DNA of 57,730 nucleotides from Shimia gijangensis (GTDB lineage Bacteria; Pseudomonadota; Alphaproteobacteria; Rhodobacterales; Rhodobacteraceae). Below are positions 27,206 through 35,346 of this stretch, in pieces. Under the pieces are notes generated by a model. It saw nothing but the letters and a program-made list of their open reading frames with translations, searched no databases and was not told the origin of the DNA. Numbering within the stretch: position 1 is the stretch's first letter; the number at the start of each line of letters is the position of its first letter. The position numbers and the translations under genes are program-made. The stretch is from positions 1-57,730 of the forward strand of contig NZ_FQZQ01000025.1 in NCBI RefSeq assembly GCF_900142085.1, written 5' to 3'.

Positions 27206-28543
27206 ATGGCACAAGGTATGAAAATCGCCATCGTCGATGATGAACAGGACATGCGGCAATCGATCAGCCAGTGGCTGGCATTGTCGGGTTATGACACCGA
27301 GACATTTGCCAGCGCCGAAGACGCGCTCAAGGCGTTGGGGTCGGACTATCCCGGCATTGTTATTTCGGACATCAAGATGCCGGGCATGGATGGCATGAGT
27401 TTTCTCAAGAAACTGATGGGGGCGGACAGTTCGTTGCCGGTGATTATGATCACGGGGCACGGCGATGTTCCTATGGCGGTTGAGGCGATGCGGGTCGGCG
27501 CCTTTGATTTTCTGGAAAAGCCTTTTAATCCAGACCGGATGAGCCAGCTTGCCAAAAAGGCCACAAATGCGCGCCGGTTGACGCTGGATGCGCGGGTTTT
27601 GCGGCGCGAGCTGAGCGATGGTGGGCAGCTTATTAAGAAATTGATTGGGTCCAGCCCGGCTATGGAACGTCTGAAAGAGGACATTCTGGATCTGGGGCAG
27701 GCTGATGGCCATGTTCTGATAGATGGCGAAACCGGTACTGGCAAAACACTGGTGGCACATGCCTTGCACGCGGTGGGCAGTCGGGCAGGCAAAAAGTTTG
27801 TTCTGGTCAGCTGTGGTGCCTTTGAAGAAGACGCTTTATCACGACGCATTTTTGGACCAATGAACCCAGAAGACAGCCAATTGCCCGCGATCGAAGAAGC
27901 GCGCGGCGGTACTTTAGTTCTGGAGGACATTGAAACTCTCAGCGACACGCTTCAGGCGCGCCTTTTGAATGTCATCAACGAACAAGGAAGTCCGGCTGAG
28001 ACGCGGATCATCGCGATCTCAAACCTGCAGGAACAGGATCGTACTTGTGAGGACGCGTTGCGGTCTGATCTATTTTACCGTCTTGCGGCCTTGCGGATAA
28101 CTGTGCCGCCTTTGCGCCAGCGCGGTGAAGATATTCTGACACTGTTCACGCGTCTGAGTGAGCAATTTTCTGATGATTATGGCTGTGATGCGCCCAAAGT
28201 CAGCGCTCAGGAGGCTGCGCAGTTGTTGCAGGCGCCGTGGCCAGGCAATGTGCGCCAACTCATCAACTTGGCCGAACGCGCAGTGCTGCAAAGCCGGCGG
28301 GGCGAGGGGACCATTGCGTCACTTTTGCTTAATGATCATGAAGAAATGCAGCCCGTGATGACCACCGAAGGCAAACCGCTCAAGGAATACGTCGAGGCGT
28401 TTGAGCGTATGTTGATCGACAATACGATGCGCCGTCACCGTGGGTCAATTGCGAGCGTTATGGACGAGTTGTGCCTGCCGCGTCGGACACTGAACGAGAA
28501 AATGGCAAAGTATGGTCTACAAAGGGCTGATTATCTGAGTTAA
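27206..28543 (+). CDS. dctD: DctD-type response regulator with AAA+ domain lacking GAFTGA
   Basis: A 445-residue NtrC/DctD-like regulator. The receiver domain has D55 in IVISDIKMPGMDG and the conserved lysine in FLEKPF. The AAA+ domain has Walker A GETGTGKT (about 174-181) and the arginine-finger region SDLFYRLA. A Fis-type helix-turn-helix (about 413-438) ends the protein. The sigma-54-contacting GAFTGA loop is absent: FGPMNPEDSQLPAIEEARGG replaces it and is about five residues shorter than usual. Walker B reads TLVLEDIE, with D and E exchanged relative to the family's LFLDEI. It starts 6 bases after dctB and is surely its partner, but may not activate sigma-54 promoters. Confidence 0.85.
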   Translation: MAQGMKIAIVDDEQDMRQSISQWLALSGYDTETFASAEDALKALGSDYPGIVISDIKMPGMDGMSFLKKLMGADSSLPVIMITGHGDVPMAVEAMRVGAFDFLEKPFNPDRMSQLAKKATNARRLTLDARVLRRELSDGGQLIKKLIGSSPAMERLKEDILDLGQADGHVLIDGETGTGKTLVAHALHAVGSRAGKKFVLVSCGAFEEDALSRRIFGPMNPEDSQLPAIEEARGGTLVLEDIETLSDTLQARLLNVINEQGSPAETRIIAISNLQEQDRTCEDALRSDLFYRLAALRITVPPLRQRGEDILTLFTRLSEQFSDDYGCDAPKVSAQEAAQLLQAPWPGNVRQLINLAERAVLQSRRGEGTIASLLLNDHEEMQPVMTTEGKPLKEYVEAFERMLIDNTMRRHRGSIASVMDELCLPRRTLNEKMAKYGLQRADYLS

Positions 28544-28642
28544 ATTTTGAGCTTGCGTGTGGTTTTCGTTTTGGTGACAGGAATTTGGAATTTCCAAAAA
28601 GCTAAGGTCACGTATTAAGTACCCTTGAGGTGAGCAGGACTC

Positions 28643-29329
28643 ATGACAATGTCGAAAACACTTCAACTGGTCTTAATCGGCTTGGTTTTAGTCAGTTCTG
28701 CCCGTGCCGAAGGGCAAGAAAAACTATCTGACGACCCCACCAAGATCATCACCAAGCTGGGCGTACGCTATACGGATTATGCTTCGGTGTCCGGGTCGAT
28801 TGCATTTGGACCGGTTACCAAGATCAATGTCTCAATTTCGGAAAATGAAGACTGGACGCTGGGCGGATCCTATCTGTTCAACTTCGGCATTGTGAACTTT
28901 GCGGCATCGCGTAAGGCATTGACTGGCGGGACCCGACAAACCCAGTATTCGCTGGGCAGCTTTGTTCCTCTCAGCGCCATTGGGCTTCAGCCTTCAGGGT
29001 GGCAATTGTTTCCGGCCTTTGGGATCAACTATACCGAAGGGCAAAAGGCGGATATCGTTCAGAATTTGGATGAGTTTGCCCTTGCGGCAACCTCGAGCAA
29101 GGGTGGCTACATTGGTGTTCTGGCGTTGAAACCCATTACTGCAGACTGGACTTTCAAAACCGCCTTTGTGGGTTCAAGAGGGTCTAGTAACTACTCAGGT
29201 TTCAGCGTGGGTGCCGGGCTGACGTACGGCTTCACACAGAAAGACAGCATCAGTGTTTTTGCTTCTTACATCGACAACACATACGGGCAGCGCGATCAGG
29301 TCGGGATTGGCTATAAACGCGAGTTCTGA
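28643..29329 (+). CDS. Predicted outer-membrane beta-barrel protein
   Basis: A 228-residue exported protein. The signal peptide (MTMSKTLQLVLIGLVLVSSARA) is cleaved probably after ARA. The mature chain has alternating amphipathic strands (WTLGGSYLFNFGIVNFAAS, GFSVGAGLTYGF, DSISVFASYIDNT) and ends with an aromatic residue, VGIGYKREF, as outer-membrane barrels do. About eight strands can be drawn. I do not recognise a specific family. It stands between dctD and rne. Confidence 0.65.
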   Translation: MTMSKTLQLVLIGLVLVSSARAEGQEKLSDDPTKIITKLGVRYTDYASVSGSIAFGPVTKINVSISENEDWTLGGSYLFNFGIVNFAASRKALTGGTRQTQYSLGSFVPLSAIGLQPSGWQLFPAFGINYTEGQKADIVQNLDEFALAATSSKGGYIGVLALKPITADWTFKTAFVGSRGSSNYSGFSVGAGLTYGFTQKDSISVFASYIDNTYGQRDQVGIGYKREF

Positions 29330-29413
29330 GGCCGTCAGAGAACCGCAAATCGACGCGACCTTGTAAAACATGCACTTTTCGCGTGGGTTTTCGAACAGCA
29401 ACGGCTTTTGCCA

Positions 29414-29801
29414 TTGTAATTTAGGTGAGGCTGGTCATATTTAGAGACAGGGAGAGTCCGTGCTTCGGACCTGCCGTATGAGTTTCGCTGGACGTGACGC
29501 GCGATGGCCAAAATGCCCGACGCCTCGTTCAGACCGATTGAGCCTTTCAAAAGAAGGCTAGAGAGACGCCCGCACCGCAGTTTTGGCGGAGGGCTTGTAA
29601 CAGGCGCGACATTGGCCAAGGCTTGTGACTGCGTCGGAGAAGAAACGCGATGAAGCGCGCGAATATATTGACAGACCGAGCAGAGGCCGCAAGCGGCCCT
29701 CTTGACCGCGCGCCTGACATTGCCCTGACAAGACACCCCCTACAATCCACCCTCAACGCCCCACCGGGGCGCAGGCGATTGCGCGGGTGCAAATGGACAA
29801 C
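29414..29801 (+). promoter_or_regulatory. Long structured rne leader with upstream promoter
   Basis: The 472-base gap before rne holds no convincing gene. TTGTAA (29414-29419) and CATATT (29436-29441) with a 16-base spacer form a plausible promoter and would give a leader of about 350 bases. Hairpins within it include GTCCG-TGCTT-CGGAC (29456-29470), GAGGCCGC-AA-GCGGCC (29683-29698) and a perfect CGCCCC-ACC-GGGGCG (29757-29771) 30 bases before the ATG. RNase E mRNAs are commonly autoregulated through such leaders. Confidence 0.55.
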
Positions 29802-32800
29802 ATGCCAAAGAAAATGCTTATCGATGCCACCCACGCGGAAGAGACCCGCGTTGTGGTGGTCGACGGAAACAAGGTCGAGGAATTCGATTTTGAGTCTGAA
29901 AACAAACGCCAGATAGCTGGCAATATCTATCTTGCAAAGGTTACACGGGTTGAGCCGTCGCTTCAGGCGGCGTTTGTCGACTATGGCGGAAATCGCCACG
30001 GGTTCCTTGCCTTTTCGGAAATCCACCCGGACTATTATCAGATTCCGGTGGCTGACCGCGAAGCGCTGATGGAAGAAGAACGCGCCTATACCGAGTCGCT
30101 AAAGGCGCGCGACGAGGAAGACGAAGACAAGAAAAAACCTTCGCGCTCTCGTTCGCGCAGCCGGTCACGGTCGCGATCCAAGCCCAAAGACAAGGATGCC
30201 ACAAAGCCCGCTGACGCACAGGATGTCGCTGTAGAAGCGTCGCCGGAAGAGTCCGTTGGTGATCAGATTGAGGGTATGGAAACCATCGATCTTGGCGAAG
30301 ATACGACCGAGGGTCTGTCTCCGATGGAACTGGTCAAGGAAACACCTGTTGAAGAACCGTCGGGTGAAGACGCTGTTACTGAACAGACTGTGGCAGACAA
30401 CGCCTCGGATGAGGATGTCGCTGAAAAGAGTGCTGAGCCGGTTACCGAAGAAGAGGCGGCCGCAGAAACCACGACGGAAGTGATTTCGGTAGAAGTGGTT
30501 GCCGAGCCTGCAGAGGTTGAAGCACCTGTCGAAGCAGTGGCTGAAGACGCTGCTTCTGACGGTGCAGAAGCCGAAACCAAGGACGACAAAAAGGGCGGCA
30601 AGACAATGGCCGCCAAGACCGAAGGCGAGGATGCTGTTGCAACCCGCGATCCGGAAACCGGTGAAGAAACCGAAGCCGACGCAAAGGACGCCGCAGAAAC
30701 CGAGGCACCAGCTGCCGAAGCGGTTGCTGAAGAAGAACCTGCCGCAGAGATTTCGCAAGCCGCGGATAAATCCGCCGAAGCAGACGCTGTTGAGGCAGTT
30801 CCTGAAGCCAACGCGGACGACAAAGCGGACGATTCCGTCGAGGCGGAGCTGGATGCCGATGAGGCTGATGATGACGATGAACCCAAGGCCAAAGGGTCCA
30901 AAGCGTCAGACAAAGACGACAGCATTGAATCGGTTGCTGACGAAGACGACTCGGAAGACATCCGTCCGCCGCGCAAGCCGCGTGCGCGCCGCTATAAGAT
31001 TCAAGAAGTTATCAAAGTGCGCCAGATCCTTCTGGTACAAGTCGTCAAAGAAGAGCGCGGCAACAAAGGCGCTGCTCTGACGACATATCTGTCGCTGGCT
31101 GGACGGTATTGCGTTTTGATGCCCAACACCGCACGTGGCGGCGGCATCAGCCGTAAGATCACCAATGCGCCGGACCGCAAGAAACTCAAGGAAATCGCGA
31201 CCGAGATTGATGTGCCTCAGGGCGCAGGTCTGATCATTCGCACCGCCGGTGCCAAACGCACCAAGGCCGAGATCAAGCGCGACTATGAATACCTGCAGCG
31301 CCTTTGGGAGCAAATTCGCGCCCTGACATTGAAATCCACGGCACCTGCCAAGATTTATGAAGAAGGTGACCTGATCAAACGCTCGATCCGTGATCTTTAT
31401 AATCGCGAGATTGATGAGGTTCTGGTCGAAGGTGAGCGCGGTTATCGCATCGCCAAGGACTTCATGAAGATGATCATGCCGTCCCATGCCAAGAACGTGA
31501 AAAACTATTCCGATGGCCTGCCATTGTTCGCCCGCTTCCAAGTCGAAAGCTATTTGGGCGGAATGTTCAACCCAACGGTACAGCTGAAATCTGGCGGTTA
31601 CATTGTGATCGGCGTGACAGAAGCGTTGGTGGCAATTGATGTGAACTCGGGCCGGGCTACCAAAGAAGGCTCGATCGAGGATACCGCGACCAAGACCAAC
31701 CTGGAGGCCGCAGAAGAAGTGGCCCGCCAGTTGCGTCTGCGTGACCTTGCTGGCCTGATCGTGATCGACTTTATCGATATGGACGAGCGTAAGAACAACG
31801 CCGCCGTTGAAAAGCGCATGAAGGACAAACTGAAGACCGACCGCGCCCGCATTCAAGTGGGACGTATCTCGGGCTTTGGTTTGATGGAAATGTCGCGTCA
31901 GCGTTTGCGTCCCGGCATGATCGAGGCCACGACACAGCCGTGTCCCGCCTGTCATGGCACCGGCCTGATCCGTTCAGATGACAACCTTTCCCTGCAAATC
32001 TTGCGCCAGATCGAAGAAGAAGGCACACGCCGTCGGTCGCGCGAAGTGTTGGTGAAAGCGCCTGTGGCGATTGCCAATTACATTATGAACCAGAAACGTG
32101 AACATATCGCTCAGATTGAGGCGCGTTACGGGTTGTCAGTTCGACTCGAGGGCGACCCGCATCTGGTGTCACCGGACTATACGTTCGAGAAGTTTAAAAC
32201 TGCTACGCGTGTTGTTGCCGAAGTGCAGGCACCGGTTGTTTCGGTAGATACGTCTTTGATGGATGCCATCGATGAAGAAGATGATGTCATCGAGGGCACA
32301 GCCGTTGCTCAGGACGAAGATGGGGAAGCCAAACCTAAAAAACGCCGTCGTCGTCGTCGTCGTGGTCGCGGAAAATCTGCTCAGGGTGGTGAAGAACAAA
32401 ATAGCCTGGAAGCCGGAGCAGAGGCCACGACTGAGGCCACTGAGGCCGACGCCTCTGATGCCACCGAAGCGGCATCAGAAGACGTTGGCACGTCCGAAGA
32501 ACCTAAAAAGCCGAGCCGATCACGCAGCCGTTCCAGATCGCGCAGCCGATCCAAATCGAAGAATGCAGATGAGGTTGAAGCGACTGCCGAGGCTCCGGCC
32601 GTGCAGGCGGATGCTGAGAAACCAGCTGAGGACACGATAGCTGAAGAGGCTGTGGTGGTGGAAACGGCCACAGAAGCGCCACCTGCCGACCCCGTGGCCG
32701 AGGTGAACGGAACTGAGGCAGATGTCGCTGATGCGCCAAGTGAACCTGAGGTGATTGCAGCCGAGGTTGAGGAAGAGGTGACCGTTGTGACGGAAGAGCC

Positions 32801-32882
32801 TGCGCCTGAACCCGCCCCTGAGCCAGCCCCCACAGCACCACCTAAACCAAAGCGTAAAGGCTGGTGGTCCAAAGGCAGCTAA
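29802..32882 (+). CDS. rne: Ribonuclease E with split S1 domain and RS repeats
   Basis: A 1026-residue endoribonuclease that organises the RNA degradosome. The start MPKKMLIDATHAEETRVVVV is typical of Rhodobacterales. The S1 domain begins near residue 35 and is interrupted at about 103-394 by an acidic, Ala/Glu-rich insert that carries an SRSRSRSRSRSRSK block. S1 resumes at YKIQEVIKVRQILLVQV. The catalytic Mg-site motifs are VAIDVNSGR and IVIDFIDMD, and the zinc-link is PCPACHGTG near residue 715. The C-terminal tail has KKRRRRRRRGRG, a second RS block (about 904-920), acidic repeats and a closing KRKGWWSK. Confidence 0.96.
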   Translation: MPKKMLIDATHAEETRVVVVDGNKVEEFDFESENKRQIAGNIYLAKVTRVEPSLQAAFVDYGGNRHGFLAFSEIHPDYYQIPVADREALMEEERAYTESLKARDEEDEDKKKPSRSRSRSRSRSRSKPKDKDATKPADAQDVAVEASPEESVGDQIEGMETIDLGEDTTEGLSPMELVKETPVEEPSGEDAVTEQTVADNASDEDVAEKSAEPVTEEEAAAETTTEVISVEVVAEPAEVEAPVEAVAEDAASDGAEAETKDDKKGGKTMAAKTEGEDAVATRDPETGEETEADAKDAAETEAPAAEAVAEEEPAAEISQAADKSAEADAVEAVPEANADDKADDSVEAELDADEADDDDEPKAKGSKASDKDDSIESVADEDDSEDIRPPRKPRARRYKIQEVIKVRQILLVQVVKEERGNKGAALTTYLSLAGRYCVLMPNTARGGGISRKITNAPDRKKLKEIATEIDVPQGAGLIIRTAGAKRTKAEIKRDYEYLQRLWEQIRALTLKSTAPAKIYEEGDLIKRSIRDLYNREIDEVLVEGERGYRIAKDFMKMIMPSHAKNVKNYSDGLPLFARFQVESYLGGMFNPTVQLKSGGYIVIGVTEALVAIDVNSGRATKEGSIEDTATKTNLEAAEEVARQLRLRDLAGLIVIDFIDMDERKNNAAVEKRMKDKLKTDRARIQVGRISGFGLMEMSRQRLRPGMIEATTQPCPACHGTGLIRSDDNLSLQILRQIEEEGTRRRSREVLVKAPVAIANYIMNQKREHIAQIEARYGLSVRLEGDPHLVSPDYTFEKFKTATRVVAEVQAPVVSVDTSLMDAIDEEDDVIEGTAVAQDEDGEAKPKKRRRRRRRGRGKSAQGGEEQNSLEAGAEATTEATEADASDATEAASEDVGTSEEPKKPSRSRSRSRSRSRSKSKNADEVEATAEAPAVQADAEKPAEDTIAEEAVVVETATEAPPADPVAEVNGTEADVADAPSEPEVIAAEVEEEVTVVTEEPAPEPAPEPAPTAPPKPKRKGWWSKGS

Positions 32883-32903
32883 GATCGTTTAGTATAATGG
32901 CAG

Positions 32904-32938
32904 AAAAGGCCGGGGGATCGCCCCTCGGCCTTTTCTTT
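32904..32938 (+). terminator. Terminator after rne
   Basis: AAAAGGCCG and CGGCCTTTT, with an inner GGGG/CCCC pairing, form a long stem followed by CTTTT, 22 bases past the rne stop. It may also stop the converging TusA-like gene. Confidence 0.85.
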
Positions 32939-32972
32939 TGGCGCGCGAATTCTAGGCACCTGCGAATCCGCG

Positions 32973-33197
32973 TCAGTCGCGTTTTTGGATCACAAAGGTC
33001 AGGGTGCCACCTGATTCACCGCTGCTCAGCAGGGTATGGCCGCTTTCATTGCAGAAATGCGGTACGTCAACAATTGCGGCGGGATCATCCGCCAGCAACC
33101 GGATGTGTTCGCCAGCAGCGAGAGGCTGCAGTCTCTTGCGCAATTTAAGGACGGGCAGGGGGCATAACAGCCCGATTGCATCAATCTCGTGGGTCAT
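32973..33197 (-). CDS. TusA-family sulfurtransferase-like protein
   Basis: A 74-residue protein of the SirA/TusA fold. C12 in GLLCPLPVLKLRK is the conserved persulfide-carrying cysteine, and the DDPAAIVDVPHFC region is the usual second half. TusA proteins relay sulfur for tRNA thiolation or other pathways. I chose ATG 33197, since the upstream frame to 33278 adds unusual sequence. It is divergent from ccdA by 93 bases, a sulfur/redox pairing. Confidence 0.88.
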   Translation of the reverse strand: MTHEIDAIGLLCPLPVLKLRKRLQPLAAGEHIRLLADDPAAIVDVPHFCNESGHTLLSSGESGGTLTFVIQKRD

Positions 33198-33290
33198 ATC
33201 AATCACATATGCGCGAGGTCGCATGCTGTCCACAGGGATGTGACAGGACAGCCCCGTGACCTTGGCGACAGTTTGCACTAAGGAGGCGGT

Positions 33291-34043
33291 ATGTTTGGAA
33301 TCGAAATTATCGATGCAGGACTTTTGCCTGCAATGTTCGTGGCGCTGATCGCAGGCGTCGTCTCATTCCTGAGCCCCTGTGTGCTGCCGGTTGTGCCGCC
33401 CTATCTGGCCTATATGAGTGGCGTGTCGATCAACGACATGAGCGAAGGCACGGCCTCGAGAAACAAGGTTGTAATGGCCGCGTTGTTCTTTGTTCTGGGC
33501 CTGTCGACGGTGTTTTTGTTTTTAGGTTTTACTGCTTCGGCCATTGGCACAATGTTTCTGCAATACCAAAATGTTCTGAACACAGTTGCTGGCATTACAG
33601 TGATGATTTTTGGCGCGCATTTTGTGGGTGTCTATCGGATCGGGTTTCTGGATCGCGAGGCCCGCATCGATGTAGGGGACAAGGGTGGTAGCGCATTTGG
33701 GGCCTATATTCTTGGCCTTGCTTTTGCTTTTGGCTGGACACCCTGCATTGGACCGCAATTGGGCGCTATCCTGTCTTTAGCGGCTTCTGAGGCGTCGTTG
33801 ACCAAGGGCACGGTGTTGCTTGGGATCTATGCCATCGGGCTCGGCATACCATTCCTGTTGGTTGCAGCCTTCCTGCCACAGATGAGCGGTGTCATGACAT
33901 GGATGAAACGCCATATGCAGCAGATAGAACGCGTTATGGGGCTGTTGTTGTGGACTATTGGGCTCCTCATGCTGACGGGTGGTTTCTCATCGTTTTCCTA
34001 CTGGTTGCTTGAGACGTTCCCGGCTTTGGCAGAACTGGGTTAA
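33291..34043 (+). CDS. ccdA: Cytochrome c biogenesis protein CcdA
   Basis: A 250-residue six-helix membrane protein that carries reducing equivalents from cytoplasmic thioredoxin to periplasmic thiol proteins for cytochrome c maturation. The redox cysteines are C30 in SFLSPCVLPVVPPYLAYMSG and one near residue 153 in FGWTPCIGPQLGAIL. AAGGAGG lies just before the ATG, a strong ribosome site. Confidence 0.93.
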   Translation: MFGIEIIDAGLLPAMFVALIAGVVSFLSPCVLPVVPPYLAYMSGVSINDMSEGTASRNKVVMAALFFVLGLSTVFLFLGFTASAIGTMFLQYQNVLNTVAGITVMIFGAHFVGVYRIGFLDREARIDVGDKGGSAFGAYILGLAFAFGWTPCIGPQLGAILSLAASEASLTKGTVLLGIYAIGLGIPFLLVAAFLPQMSGVMTWMKRHMQQIERVMGLLLWTIGLLMLTGGFSSFSYWLLETFPALAELG

Positions 34044-34131
34044 TCTTATGTTAGGCATCTTTTGCAGGCGCTCTTTTGACTTACTTCAGCCTAAAAGCAC
34101 CGCTACTGTGATCTCAAAGCAATGAGGTCTC

Positions 34132-35346
34132 ATGGGCGAGAGCAGTCACAAATCGGTGCGCACCCGCCGGGTTTTCTATATTCCCGGTTATGATCCTATT
34201 CATCCCCGTCGATATCGAGAATTGTATCGCAAAGAGGGCGCCGCACAGGCGGCGATCTCGGATTATGAGCTGACACTGTCGGCAAAACAAGGCGATGGTC
34301 CTTATGGCTGGCACGTGAATGGCGCGCTGGAAGATGGTGAAACGCAAGCCGATTTTGATGTGCTGGTGTGGTCCGACATTGTGCGTGACAGTATGGAGCA
34401 AGGCATCATAGCGACCTATGTGCAGCTGGTGCGAACCGCCTGGGTTTACATTGGAACCGGTGCGTTGTGGCGGCTGATGCAATTGCGCAAGGGGCCTGTG
34501 ATCGCGGCCCTTTATCCTGTGTTGTTCTTGCTCGTGCAGCTGCTACTGGCTTTGTTGGCTGCGCGTGGAATTGGGGCGCTGCTTACCATTTTTCTACCCG
34601 ACTGGACCGTATGGGCGGGCCTGTTGATTGTGCCACCTTTGTTGAATTGGTTTCGCAAAAAGGACAACAAGTTCTTCGCCTATTACCTGATGCATGACTA
34701 CGCATATTCGGCACAGTCGCGCGGGGCCGATCCAAAAGAGCTTGAGGCCCGCATGGTTGAGTTTGGCGATCAGATTGCTGCGGCGCTGCAAGAGGATGTG
34801 GATGAGGTATTGGTCGTGGGGCATTCGTCTGGGGCACATCTTGCGGTCTCCATTTTGGCGGATCTGATCCGTGCTGGGCGCGTGTCCAAGAGTGGACCTT
34901 CCCTTGGGTTTCTATCTTTGGGGCAAGTGGTGCCGATGGTTTCCTTTCTGCCTGATGCGCATCGTCTGAGGCGGGATCTGCAGTTTTTATGCCAACAGGA
35001 TGTCTTAACCTGGGTCGACGTAACCGCCCCCGGAGACGGCTGCGCCTTTGCGCTGTGCGATCCGGTGTCGGTCTCTGGCGTGGCACCGAAAAGTGGTAAA
35101 CGCTGGCCTTTGGTTGTATCAGCGGCGTTTACACAAACCCTCAGCCCCGAGCGTTGGAAGGAATTGCGATGGCGGTTTTTTCGTCTGCACTTTCAGTATC
35201 TCTGTGCCTTTGATGCGCCCGGTGACTATGACTACTTCCGCATTACTGCAGGTCCCAAAACATTGGCTGAACGCTATGCGATGCGCAGCCCGTCAAAAAG
35301 CCGAATTGAAAAACCCGTGAACAAATTTACCGGGATTGCGGGATGA
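34132..35346 (+). CDS. Membrane-associated alpha/beta-hydrolase-like protein
   Basis: A 404-residue protein. The N-terminal VFYIPGYDPIHPRRYRELY resembles a hydrolase core start, with PGYDP near the oxyanion region. Two hydrophobic segments (about 121-144 and 150-175) form a membrane hairpin. The motif VVGHSSGAHLAVSILADL near residue 235 holds the GxSxG nucleophile serine. Later VPMVSFLPDAHRLR and a tyrosine/phenylalanine-rich C-terminus suggest a lipid or hydrophobic substrate. I do not recognise a named family. Its stop overlaps the start of the P450 (ATGA), so the two are translationally coupled. Confidence 0.75.
   Translation: MGESSHKSVRTRRVFYIPGYDPIHPRRYRELYRKEGAAQAAISDYELTLSAKQGDGPYGWHVNGALEDGETQADFDVLVWSDIVRDSMEQGIIATYVQLVRTAWVYIGTGALWRLMQLRKGPVIAALYPVLFLLVQLLLALLAARGIGALLTIFLPDWTVWAGLLIVPPLLNWFRKKDNKFFAYYLMHDYAYSAQSRGADPKELEARMVEFGDQIAAALQEDVDEVLVVGHSSGAHLAVSILADLIRAGRVSKSGPSLGFLSLGQVVPMVSFLPDAHRLRRDLQFLCQQDVLTWVDVTAPGDGCAFALCDPVSVSGVAPKSGKRWPLVVSAAFTQTLSPERWKELRWRFFRLHFQYLCAFDAPGDYDYFRITAGPKTLAERYAMRSPSKSRIEKPVNKFTGIAG

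Noticed and set aside
26765..27769. 334-codon minus-strand frame across dctB and dctD
   Set aside because: It spans two well-recognised genes on the other strand and has no ribosome site or domain.
30263..32872. Long Ser/Ala-rich and other minus-strand frames opposite rne
   Set aside because: They mirror the Glu/Ala codon bias of the RNase E insert and tail; the rne frame carries all motifs.
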